DNA from: a virus
Length of the DNA stretch: 38,112 bases
Virus record (IMG/VR): IMGVR_UViG_3300037961_004809
Coordinates: 1 to 38,112 of that record
Strand: one strand, 5' to 3'
Part shown: positions 7,289 through 15,157 of the stretch, one piece after another
Layout of the letters: each line of letters begins with the position of its first letter
Numbering within the stretch: position 1 is the stretch's first letter
Notes under the pieces: generated by a model
What the model was told of the DNA's origin: nothing
Database searches by the model: none
What the model saw: only the letters and a program-made list of their open reading frames with translations
Program-made: the position numbers and the translations under genes

Positions 7289-8257
7289 ATGGGATTATTT
7301 GATAACAGAATAGCGTATAAACCTTTTGAGTACCCTGAGTATTACACTGAGGGTTGGTTGAAACAAGCTCAAGCGTTTTGGTTGCACACAGAAATACCTA
7401 TGTCGGGTGATGTAAAAGACTGGAACGAAAAATTAACAAAAGAAGAAAAAAGTTTAGTAGGTAATATACTATTAGGCTTTGCGCAAACTGAATGTGCTGT
7501 GTCTGATTACTGGACACAAAAAGTTGTATCATGGTTTCCTAAACATGAGATACAACAAATGGCAATGATGTTTGGATCACAGGAAACAATACACGCTGTA
7601 GCTTACAGCTATTTAAATGAAACTTTAGGTCTTGAAGACTTTGAAGCTTTTTTACATGAGCCTGCAACAGCAGAAAGATTTGATAATCTTGTAGCTTATG
7701 AAGGTACTGATCCTGTTGAAATAGGTAAATCATTAGCTGTATTTAGTGCGTTTGCAGAAGGTGTTTCATTATACTCTGCGTTTGCAGTATTATATAGTTT
7801 TCAAATGAGAAACTTATTAAAAGGTATAGGACAACAAATGAAATGGAGCGTGAGAGATGAATCGTTACACAGTCGTATGGGCTGTAGACTATTCAGACAC
7901 ATGTGTGAAGAAAAAGACTTTTTAAAAGAGTCTTGCAAGCCACATATTATAGAAGCAGCTCATGTCATGCATGATGCTGAAATGAAATATATTGACAAGA
8001 TGTTTGAGGCGGGTGATATTGAGGGTATGAAATCTTATGACTTAAAACAATTTATAAAGAAAAGAATAAATGAAAAACTCGTGGAGCTCGGATACACCGA
8101 ACTCTCAAAAGAATTTAAATACGACAAAGAAGCCGCGGAAAAGCTGGATTGGTTTTATCATCTTACTGGTGGGCATACTCATACCGACTTTTTTGCTATT
8201 AGGCCAACAGACTACAGCAAAGCGAACGAAGGAGAAGATTTTGAAAATATTTGGTAA
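7289..8257 (+). CDS. nrdB: Class I ribonucleotide reductase, small (beta) subunit
   Basis: A 322-aa R2 subunit. The di-metal ligands are all visible: E68 (AQTECAV), E99 and H102 (QETIHAV), E157 (FAEGVSL), E191 and H194 (RDESLHS). The radical Tyr is present at Y106, four residues after H102. The first ligand is Glu rather than the Asp of E. coli NrdB, a known variation. Role: generates the radical that NrdA uses to reduce ribonucleotides, supplying dNTPs for phage DNA synthesis. The gene lies immediately before nrdA with 5 nt between them. Start ATG chosen just after the micro-gene chain; leader is A/T-rich without a Shine-Dalgarno. Confidence 0.95.
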   Translation: MGLFDNRIAYKPFEYPEYYTEGWLKQAQAFWLHTEIPMSGDVKDWNEKLTKEEKSLVGNILLGFAQTECAVSDYWTQKVVSWFPKHEIQQMAMMFGSQETIHAVAYSYLNETLGLEDFEAFLHEPATAERFDNLVAYEGTDPVEIGKSLAVFSAFAEGVSLYSAFAVLYSFQMRNLLKGIGQQMKWSVRDESLHSRMGCRLFRHMCEEKDFLKESCKPHIIEAAHVMHDAEMKYIDKMFEAGDIEGMKSYDLKQFIKKRINEKLVELGYTELSKEFKYDKEAAEKLDWFYHLTGGHTHTDFFAIRPTDYSKANEGEDFENIW

Positions 8258-8262
8258 ATAAT

Positions 8263-9984
8263 ATGTGGAGTAACAGATGGAAAAAAGGCGTTGATTACCC
8301 GGACTGGGCAGACGCTGACGTGTATAAAAAAACAATAACTGGTGGTTATCTATACAATGGAGAAACACCACGTGAAGCTTATCAACGTGTAGCTACAACT
8401 GTAGCAAGACGTTTAAACAAGCCAGAAATGGCTGATATATTTTTTGATTACATTTGGAAAGGCTGGCTTTGTCTAGCCTCTCCAGTGTTATCAAATACAG
8501 GTACTGAAAGAGGATTACCAATATCTTGCTTCGGCATCGATGTTGCAGATAGTATATTAGACATAGGACAGAAAAACCTAGAGATGATGTTACTAGCTAA
8601 ACACGGTGGTGGAGTTGGTGTTGGTTTAAATATGATCAGACCAGCTGGCGCAGATATTACAATGAACGGTACATCAGATGGTGTTGTACCTTTCTGCAAA
8701 ATATATGACTCTACGATACTAGCTACTAATCAAGGAGCTGTACGTAGAGGCGCTGCATCAGTTAACTTAAATATAGATCACAAAGACTGGGAAGACTGGT
8801 TGGAAATAAGAGAGCCAAAAGGCGATGTTAATAGACAATCATTAAACCTACATCAATGTACTATAATCGGTGATAAGTTTATGCGTAAACTTAGAGACGG
8901 TGATAAAGTTGCAAGACGTAAATGGGGTAAATTACTACAGAAACGTAAAGCAACTGGTGAACCTTATATAATGTACAAGGGTAATGTAAATAAAAATAAC
9001 CCTGCAGCTTATAAGGACAATGCTCTGAAGGTGTTTATGACAAACATATGTTCAGAAATAGTTTTACACACAGATGAAAATCATAGTTTTGTATGTTGCT
9101 TATCTAGTTTAAACCTAGCTAAGTATCATGAGTGGAAAGACTCAAACTTAATATATGATAGTGTATGGTTTTTAGATGGTGTATTAGAGGAATTTATACA
9201 AAAAGCAAAAAACAGGAGAGGCTTTGAAAACGCTGTAAGATCTGCTGAAAAAGGTAGAGCACTTGGTTTAGGTGTTTTAGGTTGGCATACATATCTACAG
9301 CAAAAAGGCTTTCCATTTGAAGGATTATTAGCACAATATGAAACAAGAAGAATTTTTAGTCAAATTAAAATCGAGTCTGAAAGAGCTTCAATGGCTCTTG
9401 CTTCAGCTTATGGAGAACCTCTTTGGTGTGTCGGTACTGGTTTTCGCAATACCCATTTACGTGCTATTGCTCCCACTGTATCTAATAGCAAGCTTGCTGG
9501 AAATATATCCCCAGGGATTGAGCCGTGGGCAGCTAACGTCTTTACAGACCAAAGTGCAAAAGGAACTTTCATCAGAAAAAACCCTACACTTGTAGCTGAG
9601 CTAGACAAACATGGTTTGAACACAGAAAAAATATGGAAACAAATTTTAAAAGACGGTGGTTCGATACAAGGTATCAAAGCATTAGACAAAATTACTATCG
9701 GAGAACACGATATTCCAATAAAGGAAGTATACAAAACTTTCAAAGAAATTAATCAACTAGAGTTAGTTAATCAAGCTGGTATCAGACAGCAATATATAGA
9801 TCAGTCTGTAAGTTTGAACTTAGCCTTTCCTTCACAAGCAGATCCTAAATGGATTAATAAAGTACATTTAGAAGCTTGGAAGAAAGGTATTAAAACTCTA
9901 TATTACATGAGAACCGAGTCTGTATTGAGAGGTGATATTGCATCTCAAGCTATGGACCCTAACTGTTTAAGTTGCGATGGATAA
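8263..9984 (+). CDS. nrdA: Class I ribonucleotide reductase, large (alpha) subunit, no ATP-cone
   Basis: A 573-aa R1 subunit started at the ATG at 8263, 5 nt after the nrdB stop. All catalytic parts are visible: redox Cys C89 (LPISCFG), the N261-x-C263-x-E265 active site (NICSEI), the second redox Cys at 278/279 (VCCLSS), the Tyr pair Y547/Y548 (LYYMRTES) and the C-terminal C568-x-x-C571 (CLSC) that exchanges electrons with a thioredoxin or glutaredoxin. The protein begins almost directly at the catalytic barrel, so the N-terminal ATP-cone that shuts off the E. coli enzyme with dATP is missing, as in many phage NrdAs. This would let dNTP pools rise during infection (inference). Confidence 0.94.
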   Translation: MWSNRWKKGVDYPDWADADVYKKTITGGYLYNGETPREAYQRVATTVARRLNKPEMADIFFDYIWKGWLCLASPVLSNTGTERGLPISCFGIDVADSILDIGQKNLEMMLLAKHGGGVGVGLNMIRPAGADITMNGTSDGVVPFCKIYDSTILATNQGAVRRGAASVNLNIDHKDWEDWLEIREPKGDVNRQSLNLHQCTIIGDKFMRKLRDGDKVARRKWGKLLQKRKATGEPYIMYKGNVNKNNPAAYKDNALKVFMTNICSEIVLHTDENHSFVCCLSSLNLAKYHEWKDSNLIYDSVWFLDGVLEEFIQKAKNRRGFENAVRSAEKGRALGLGVLGWHTYLQQKGFPFEGLLAQYETRRIFSQIKIESERASMALASAYGEPLWCVGTGFRNTHLRAIAPTVSNSKLAGNISPGIEPWAANVFTDQSAKGTFIRKNPTLVAELDKHGLNTEKIWKQILKDGGSIQGIKALDKITIGEHDIPIKEVYKTFKEINQLELVNQAGIRQQYIDQSVSLNLAFPSQADPKWINKVHLEAWKKGIKTLYYMRTESVLRGDIASQAMDPNCLSCDG

Positions 9985-10810
9985 TATAACATTAAAAGAC
10001 ATATTAAATCCAGTCGATCCTAAGAGGTTTTGGCTGCATTACTGGGGTAAAAAACATTTAGTTATTAGAAGAAACTTATTTAAAACATTATTTAAATGGA
10101 ACGATTTTAACAACGTAATGAATAACTATCCAGATAATTTAAATCACTTACAAGTATTAGATTATGATGGTAAAGGTAAAAGCTGGTGTTTAAACAAAGT
10201 TAAATCAGGTAAATTAAAACTACCAATGTTAAGCAAAGAACAATTGTTTGAATTTTGGAAGTCAGGTAAGACTTTTGTTTTACCAAGTGCTGAGTACACA
10301 AAAGAAAAGTTTGTTGCGATATGTAACGAGTTTGAAAGATACTTTAATAGAGGTACAGTTAATATATATTGCTCAAGTAAAAAAGATGCTGTTGGGTTTC
10401 CAGCGCATTGTGATCAAACAGAAAACTTTTTGTTTCACACTGAAGGTAAAGTTAAATGGACTATATATGAAAACTCAGCTCCTAATAGAGAGCCTGGTAA
10501 AATAGTTGATGAGTTTGTTTTAGAGCCTGGTGATTTGTTATATATACCACAGTACAGGTATCACAAAGCTGAATCACTTACACCTAGAATATCTATAAGT
10601 ATACACTTTGCAAATAAAAAAAATCAAACGTTAAAAAAGTTTAATATAACAGCAAAGGGTAAAGGTATGTATAGACCTAAGTGGTATGATTGGGTACCAA
10701 AAGATTTATATTTTAATAAAAAAGGTTATCGTAAAAACGAAGTTCCTAAAAAATTTAGGATGGGCGGTAGCAATTGGAAAAAAACTTATTTTAATAATTT
10801 AAAAAGATGA
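9977..10810 (+). CDS. JmjC/cupin-8-type Fe(II)/2-oxoglutarate oxygenase
   Basis: A 277-aa protein. The N-terminus (FWLHYWGKKHLVIRR) matches the opening of YcfD/RoxA-like and cupin-4/8 hydroxylases. The double-stranded beta-helix iron site is H144-x-D146 (AHCDQTENF), with distal H196 in IPQYRYHKAE, and PRISISIHF follows. Known members hydroxylate protein side chains, such as an arginine in ribosomal protein L16, or small molecules; oxygen and 2-oxoglutarate are consumed. The target here is unknown. The C-terminal 60 residues are Lys/Tyr/Trp-rich and may bind a substrate or nucleic acid. It overlaps the nrdA stop by 8 nt and starts the sugar-related cassette. Confidence 0.78.
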   Translation: MDNITLKDILNPVDPKRFWLHYWGKKHLVIRRNLFKTLFKWNDFNNVMNNYPDNLNHLQVLDYDGKGKSWCLNKVKSGKLKLPMLSKEQLFEFWKSGKTFVLPSAEYTKEKFVAICNEFERYFNRGTVNIYCSSKKDAVGFPAHCDQTENFLFHTEGKVKWTIYENSAPNREPGKIVDEFVLEPGDLLYIPQYRYHKAESLTPRISISIHFANKKNQTLKKFNITAKGKGMYRPKWYDWVPKDLYFNKKGYRKNEVPKKFRMGGSNWKKTYFNNLKR

Positions 10811-11007
10811 ATAGAGTAGCAATAGTAGAAGCTCCAGAGAATATTAAAAACTCAAGGTTAATGCATAATTTAAATAATGCGTTTTGCGCTAAATGGGTTA
10901 TTGACAACGTAGAAAAGATAGAGGATATTGAAAGTAAAGATTATGACTGTTTAGTATTGTTTGGTGACAGAGAAAAATTACAAAAGATAATAAATGAAAG
11001 CAGGTAA
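10807..11007 (+). CDS. Hypothetical 66-aa protein
   Basis: A short protein with ATGA overlap to the oxygenase gene and overlapped by the cupin gene, so part of a coupled string. The pattern is a beta strand (RVAIVEAP), helix, then YDCLVLFGDREKLQKII, reminiscent of a small alpha/beta fold with two parallel strands. No catalytic motif or family recognised. It could be an accessory subunit of one of its enzyme neighbours. Confidence 0.55.
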   Translation: MNRVAIVEAPENIKNSRLMHNLNNAFCAKWVIDNVEKIEDIESKDYDCLVLFGDREKLQKIINESR

Positions 11008-11338
11008 GATATGGGGTAAAACAGAAATGATCCATAAAAATGGCGTCATGGAGTTTCACCGAATAGAATTTAATAAAGGATTTAAATGCTCTGAACACGA
11101 GCATAGATTTAAATGGAACGGATTTTTTGTAGAATCCGGTAAAATGCTTGTCAGAGTATGGCAAGAAGATCAAGGTCTTGTTGATGAAACAATACTTGAA
11201 GCAGGTGATTTTACTATGGTAAAACCTGGTAAGATACATCAGTTTGAAGGTATTGAAGATGGTGTGGCTTTTGAATTATATTGGGCTGAGTTTAATCACG
11301 ATGATATAATCAGAAGAACAGCTGGTACTAAGATATGA
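10994..11338 (+). CDS. Small cupin-domain protein
   Basis: A 114-aa single-domain cupin. Motif 1 is visible as SEHEHRFKWNGFFVESGKM (His-x-His and a later Glu) and motif 2 as AGDFTMVKPGKIHQFEG (His). This is the metal-binding double-stranded beta-helix found in mannose-6-phosphate isomerase-like, dTDP-sugar isomerase-like and many unassigned enzymes. It lies directly before the KdsB-like gene with a 4-nt overlap, so a role in sugar isomerisation or modification is reasonable but not shown. Length is typical of stand-alone cupins. Confidence 0.75.
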   Translation: MKAGKIWGKTEMIHKNGVMEFHRIEFNKGFKCSEHEHRFKWNGFFVESGKMLVRVWQEDQGLVDETILEAGDFTMVKPGKIHQFEGIEDGVAFELYWAEFNHDDIIRRTAGTKI

Positions 11339-11973
11339 AAAACATAGCTGTAGTTATACCAGCAAGACTTAATAGTACTAGAATCAAACACAAAATGTTA
11401 ATGAAGTTCGATGATGAACCTCTGATACGTCTTGTGTTTGATAAAGTACGTATGATGGGATATGATACATTTGTAGCAACAGATAGTAAACGTATCGCTA
11501 AACTGTTTCCAATTAAATGGTGTATACAGACAGGTAAAGCTGATAACGGTACACATAGGTTATCTAAAAGAGCTGTATTAGATTTAGTAAGTAGCTATGA
11601 TTATGTATTAAACATACAAGGTGATATGCTTGATATAAATATAGATACAATGAAACCTATAATAAAAGCGTTAAACGAAAAAGATGTAGTTTGTTTAACT
11701 GCTTATACTAAAGGCGCTAAACCAGATGATGTTAAAGTTATACATCAAAATGGTAAAGCAATGTGGTTTACAAGATCTGATATAGGATACGGTGATAGAC
11801 ACTTAGGTATATATGCTTACAAACCTTATTTGTTAAAAGCATATAGAGTAATGAAAGATAAATATAAATCAGAAAATTTAGAACAAAATAGAATATTAGG
11901 TTTGTATGATGTTGATGTAGTTGAAACTACATACGATGGCATAGAAGTTAATACTTATAATGATATAAAATGA
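11335..11973 (+). CDS. kdsB: CMP-Kdo synthetase (KdsB)-like cytidylyltransferase
   Basis: A 212-aa nucleotidyltransferase of the KdsB/NeuA group. It shows the signature VVIPARLNSTRIKHKM near the N-terminus, FVATDSKRI, LNIQGD with D97 as likely metal ligand, WFTRSDI, and RHLGIYAY near 155-162. Known reaction: CTP plus Kdo gives CMP-Kdo. It is about 35 residues shorter than the E. coli enzyme (248 aa). Three usual features differ: GTDR reads GTHR, the acidic residue after QGD is Met, and the C-terminal V-D-T reads V-N-T, which would remove a second metal ligand. It may therefore use a related sugar acid or be less active. It sits with kdsA and glycosyltransferases in one overlapping string. Confidence 0.82.
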   Translation: MKNIAVVIPARLNSTRIKHKMLMKFDDEPLIRLVFDKVRMMGYDTFVATDSKRIAKLFPIKWCIQTGKADNGTHRLSKRAVLDLVSSYDYVLNIQGDMLDINIDTMKPIIKALNEKDVVCLTAYTKGAKPDDVKVIHQNGKAMWFTRSDIGYGDRHLGIYAYKPYLLKAYRVMKDKYKSENLEQNRILGLYDVDVVETTYDGIEVNTYNDIK

Positions 11974-12599
11974 AATACGGAGAAAAATATAAAGCATTGC
12001 ACCAAGGTGGTGCATACAAATTAAAAGAACGTGATGGCACTTGGAGAGAAAAAATTGAAGGTGGTTATGGTGATGGTAGCGGTTGGAAAACAATACTTCA
12101 TCCAACAAAAAAATGGATAAATGAAAATCCAGCTTCAATGATATTAGATTATGGTTGTGGCTCTGCCAAAGTTTGGCATGAAAAAAAAGGCATATATAAT
12201 GGTGAAAAATACACTAGACCAAATAAAAGAGTTCCAGATAGATATGACGCTATGACGTTGATGGAATATCTAGGTGAAAATGTTGCTGGTTTTTATAGAT
12301 ACGACCCATGTCACCCTATATATCATGTTAGACCACCACAGGTTAAATTTGATATGACAGTATGTATAGATGTTTTAGAACATGTACCGTTAGAAGAGTT
12401 ACCAGCTTTATTAAGGGATTTAGCAGATTTAACTTGCACGTGCGGTGTTATAGTTTTATCTATACCTAATTCACCTTCACACGCGCATTTTATGGACGGT
12501 GAAAATATGCACGTTACATTAATGCCAAGAGATGATTGGAAAAAGTTAATAAGAAAATATATACCAAAACACAAACTTATAGTAAATTTTACTAAATGA
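11970..12599 (+). CDS. SAM-dependent methyltransferase
   Basis: A 209-aa class I methyltransferase. Motif I is ASMILDYGCGSAKVW (about residues 55-69). The acidic residue ending the second strand lies near FYRYDPCHP. Motif IV/post is TVCIDVLEHVP with the LEHV signature of SAM methyltransferases acting on sugars and small molecules. GVIVLSIPNSPSH follows. The substrate cannot be told; its place between the KdsB-like and KdsA genes (4-nt overlap at each end) suggests a sugar or glycan precursor. The N-terminal 40 residues are unusual, rich in Gly, Lys and Trp, and may cap the active site. Confidence 0.8.
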   Translation: MKYGEKYKALHQGGAYKLKERDGTWREKIEGGYGDGSGWKTILHPTKKWINENPASMILDYGCGSAKVWHEKKGIYNGEKYTRPNKRVPDRYDAMTLMEYLGENVAGFYRYDPCHPIYHVRPPQVKFDMTVCIDVLEHVPLEELPALLRDLADLTCTCGVIVLSIPNSPSHAHFMDGENMHVTLMPRDDWKKLIRKYIPKHKLIVNFTK

Positions 12600-13348
12600 A
12601 AAAACCAATATTAATAGCTGGACCTTGTAGCTTAGAAGGTAGAATACAAGCTCATGAAATATCTAATAAATGCTCAGAGCTAGCAGATAAGTATGGCTTT
12701 GATTATTATTTTAAAGCATCATTTGATAAAGCTAATAGAACATCTGTGCACTCTAAAAGAGGTATTGGTATAGATAAAGCAATAGATATATTTGCTGAAT
12801 TAAAAGAACTAGATGGTTGTAAGATCACAACTGATATACATGAACCATGGCAGGCAGATAAGTTAGCTGACGTCGTAGATATTATACAAATACCAGCTTA
12901 TTTATGTAGACAAACTGATTTATTAGTTGCTGCAGGTCATACGTTTAAAAATGTTAATATTAAAAAAGGACAGTTTATAAATGGTAGCAATATGGTACAC
13001 GCTGTTAATAAAGTTAGAAGTACAGGTAATAATAAGATTATGCTAACCGAAAGAGGTAGTATGTTTGGTATGGGTGATCTTGTTGTAGATTTTAGACAGA
13101 TCGTAGATATGAAAGAATTAGACGTACCAGTTATAATAGACTGTACGCACTCAACACAAAGACCTAATTCAGGTAGCACAACAGCTGGTCAACCACGCTA
13201 TGCTATACACATTGCTAAAGCTGCTAAAGCTGTAGGCGTTGATGGTTACTTTTTTGAAGTACATGAAAATCCTAGCGCTGCATGGAGTGACGGGTCTAAT
13301 ATGATTAAGTTAGATAAGTTTGAAGAAATATTAAAACAATTAGTATGA
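12596..13348 (+). CDS. kdsA: 3-deoxy-D-manno-octulosonate-8-phosphate synthase (KdsA), metal-dependent type
   Basis: A 250-aa protein with near-continuous KdsA motifs: AGPCSLEGR, FKASFDKANR, ITTDIHEP, IQIPAYLCRQTDL, NIKKGQF, MLTERGSMFGMG, DCTHSTQRP and VHENPSAAWSDG. Known reaction: arabinose-5-phosphate plus phosphoenolpyruvate gives Kdo-8-phosphate. The metal ligands of the metal-dependent class are present: C11, H185, E221 and D232; metal-independent KdsAs have Asn in place of the Cys. It is about 30 residues shorter than the E. coli enzyme but lacks no obvious core motif. No KdsC phosphatase or KdsD isomerase is in the window, so those steps would rely on the host. ATGA overlaps at both ends suggest translational coupling. 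Confidence 0.93.
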   Translation: MKKPILIAGPCSLEGRIQAHEISNKCSELADKYGFDYYFKASFDKANRTSVHSKRGIGIDKAIDIFAELKELDGCKITTDIHEPWQADKLADVVDIIQIPAYLCRQTDLLVAAGHTFKNVNIKKGQFINGSNMVHAVNKVRSTGNNKIMLTERGSMFGMGDLVVDFRQIVDMKELDVPVIIDCTHSTQRPNSGSTTAGQPRYAIHIAKAAKAVGVDGYFFEVHENPSAAWSDGSNMIKLDKFEEILKQLV

Positions 13349-14001
13349 GAGTATTTATAGGGCATGATAGCAGATACCCAGACGCTACTAAAGCATGCTA
13401 CAATTCGATTAAAGCATATAATAAAAATATTAAAGTAATACCTTTATATAAACACAAGTTAATAGACAAAGGTATATATGGTAGAAAAGATATACAAGGT
13501 GAATCAACAGAGTTTTCATTTACTAGATTTTACGTGCCACTTATGTCTGCATACAAAGGTGTATCTATGTTTTGTGATAATGATTTTATATTTAGAGACG
13601 ATGTTGCTAAAGTATTTGATTATTTAAAAAACGAAGATTTAATAGCTTGTGTAAAGCATGAGTACTACGATGTTAAAACAACTAAAATGAATGGTTTAGT
13701 TAATAAAATGTACCCAAGAAAAAATTGGAGTTCATTAATGATATTTAACAACGAAAAGTTAAAAGACGTGTTAACAAAAGAATATTTAGATAACGCTAGT
13801 GCTGCTGATTTACATCAGTTAGCTTGGGCTGAAAATAAAATAAGTGAAATAGATAAAACTTGGAATCATTTAGTAGGTGAACAACCTTATTCTAAAAAAA
13901 ACCCAGCTAAAGGTATACACTTTACAAATGGTGGACCTTGGTTTGAAGAATATAAAGACTGTCAATTTGCAGATGAATGGAGAGATATATTAAAGAGTTA
14001 G
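13345..14001 (+). CDS. GT-A glycosyltransferase, GT8-like
   Basis: A 218-aa protein starting MRVFIGHDSRYPDATKACY, the nucleotide-sugar strand-helix of GT-A enzymes. It continues TEFSFTRFYVPLMSAYKG and the metal-binding D78-x-D80 (MFCDNDFIF). A C-terminal WNHLVGEQP and HFTNGGPWF contain the His and Gly expected of a GT8-like second metal/diphosphate site. It is likely to transfer a sugar from a nucleotide donor; donor and acceptor are unknown. The protein is cytoplasmic, with no signal or membrane segment. It overlaps kdsA by 4 nt and the following transferase by 25 nt, so it probably acts in the same pathway. Confidence 0.78.
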   Translation: MRVFIGHDSRYPDATKACYNSIKAYNKNIKVIPLYKHKLIDKGIYGRKDIQGESTEFSFTRFYVPLMSAYKGVSMFCDNDFIFRDDVAKVFDYLKNEDLIACVKHEYYDVKTTKMNGLVNKMYPRKNWSSLMIFNNEKLKDVLTKEYLDNASAADLHQLAWAENKISEIDKTWNHLVGEQPYSKKNPAKGIHFTNGGPWFEEYKDCQFADEWRDILKS

Positions 14002-14801
14002 TAAAAGATAAATCAGTTATTTTTGTAGGAAACTCTGTTGAAATAATGGAGCATAAAAATAAAGAATTTATAGATAGTCATGATATAGTTGTTAAATTTG
14101 GTAGAGCATTAGAAGCTACTAAAAAACAAGAAGAATCTTTAGGTTCTAAATGTGATATATGGATAACAGGACAATTTAGATCTCATGCTTTTAAAAAGAA
14201 AATAGAAGAATTTAAACCTGGTGGTAAGTTTGAAAAAACTAGTATACTAGTAAATAGATCAAGAGGTAATTTTAAGGTAAAAGAATTTGTTATTGAGAAG
14301 CATATATGTCAAGAGTTGATAAAGCATGGTTACAGACAAATGTATACTGATGAAGAAATAATAGATACCATGAAAGTTTTTGACATGGACGTATTAACGT
14401 CAAAGCAAAGACCTTCTACTGGTTTTTTAGCAATAGCTTGGTTTGTAGAAAAAATAAAGACTTATAAAAGTCTTTCAATAATAGGTTTTGATTTTTTTGC
14501 TAAATCGACAACAACAAGAAGAGTTGGTCACAATAAAAAAACAGACAAAGAAGAGATAAGCGCTCACGATCCACATAGCTGGCATCTACCAATATACGCT
14601 AGACCTCATAGTGCGCATTCACATCATCTTGAAGAACAATTTGTTTCTTGGTTAACAAGAACTGGACAATTGACTTGGCATGTGTTAAGTGATTTGAAAG
14701 AAAATAAAATTAAGTATACAGGTTGGGCGAATAATATGCCTATGGTTATATGCTCACCTGAGCGTACTAAATACTATAAGAAAAGAATAAAAGCTACTTA
14801 G
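13977..14801 (+). CDS. GT29-like (sialyltransferase-fold) glycosyltransferase
   Basis: A 274-aa protein with motifs of GT29 sialyltransferases and their bacterial/phage relatives. SVIFVGNS (13-20) is followed by IDSHDIVVKFGRA, as in the L-motif. PSTGF (146-150) and LSIIGFDFF correspond to the S-motif region. A His-rich HSAHSHHLEEQF near 211-222 would supply the general base. GT29 enzymes use CMP-sialic acid. With kdsA and a CMP-Kdo synthetase-like gene next door, the natural donor here may be CMP-Kdo or a similar 3-deoxy sugar acid (inference). No signal peptide. Last gene of the plus-strand arm; its stop overlaps the stop of the converging minus-strand gene. Confidence 0.72.
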   Translation: MERYIKELVKDKSVIFVGNSVEIMEHKNKEFIDSHDIVVKFGRALEATKKQEESLGSKCDIWITGQFRSHAFKKKIEEFKPGGKFEKTSILVNRSRGNFKVKEFVIEKHICQELIKHGYRQMYTDEEIIDTMKVFDMDVLTSKQRPSTGFLAIAWFVEKIKTYKSLSIIGFDFFAKSTTTRRVGHNKKTDKEEISAHDPHSWHLPIYARPHSAHSHHLEEQFVSWLTRTGQLTWHVLSDLKENKIKYTGWANNMPMVICSPERTKYYKKRIKAT

Positions 14802-15048
14802 CTCCACACGGTTTACCGTTGGCTATATTAACCCATCTTTCTTTTTGAAACCAATCACGTAGTGTAGCACCTTTTTTTCTAGCGCCTTTCACGTTTGATT
14901 TACTAGATCTTTTATATTTACCTGAAGCAGCAGCTTTACGTTTAGCACGTATTACTTTTTGCTTTTCGGCTTTACTCATACTTTTGTATTTATTGTATGG
15001 TAAACAGACTTTTTTAGTCCCTCCGCCTTTTATTTTACTTTTTGGCAT
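14794..15048 (-). CDS. Small Lys-rich protein, DUF5872-like
   Basis: An 84-aa product from the ATG at 15048; an in-frame upstream ATG at 15069 inside the neighbouring gene is less likely. It is very rich in Lys, Arg, Ser and Gly (KSMSKAEKQKVIRAKRKAA, SKSNVKGARKKGATLRDWF) and ends WVNIANGKPCGAK. The LRDWF...W...GKPCG pattern resembles the DUF5872-type small proteins of phages and giant viruses. It may bind DNA or be packaged in the virion (inference from charge and late position). Its last codons overlap the end of the converging transferase gene by 8 nt. Confidence 0.62.
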   Translation of the reverse strand: MPKSKIKGGGTKKVCLPYNKYKSMSKAEKQKVIRAKRKAAASGKYKRSSKSNVKGARKKGATLRDWFQKERWVNIANGKPCGAK

Positions 15049-15157
15049 TTTTAGGTTTTTTATGACCACATCCTTTTTTCATAAGTGCTTTATGTTTTCT
15101 AAGACTACTTACATCATGGACGGATCCGTCCTTACAATACATTTTATGCTTTTTCAT
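15035..15157 (-). CDS. Micro-gene: 40-aa Lys/His/Cys-rich peptide
   Basis: A 40-aa ORF overlapping both neighbours by 14 nt. The product starts MKKHKMYCKDGSVHDVSSLR and continues with KKGCGHKKPK; it has Cys at 8 and 30 and four His, so it could bind a metal ion or DNA. No family recognised. The overlap chain and phage-like start after an A-rich leader support it. A perfect 14-base palindrome (15118-15131) lies inside the coding sequence. Confidence 0.5.
   Translation of the reverse strand: MKKHKMYCKDGSVHDVSSLRKHKALMKKGCGHKKPKNAKK

Noticed and set aside
7289-8257. NrdB appeared to lack a metal ligand at HTEIPMS
   Set aside because: On realignment the first ligand is E68 in AQTECAV, which matches Asp84 of E. 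coli; all six ligands and the radical Tyr are present.
14808-14819. ACGGTTTACCGT as a terminator between converging arms
   Set aside because: Only a 5-bp stem with a 2-nt loop and no T-run on either strand; it lies inside coding sequence.
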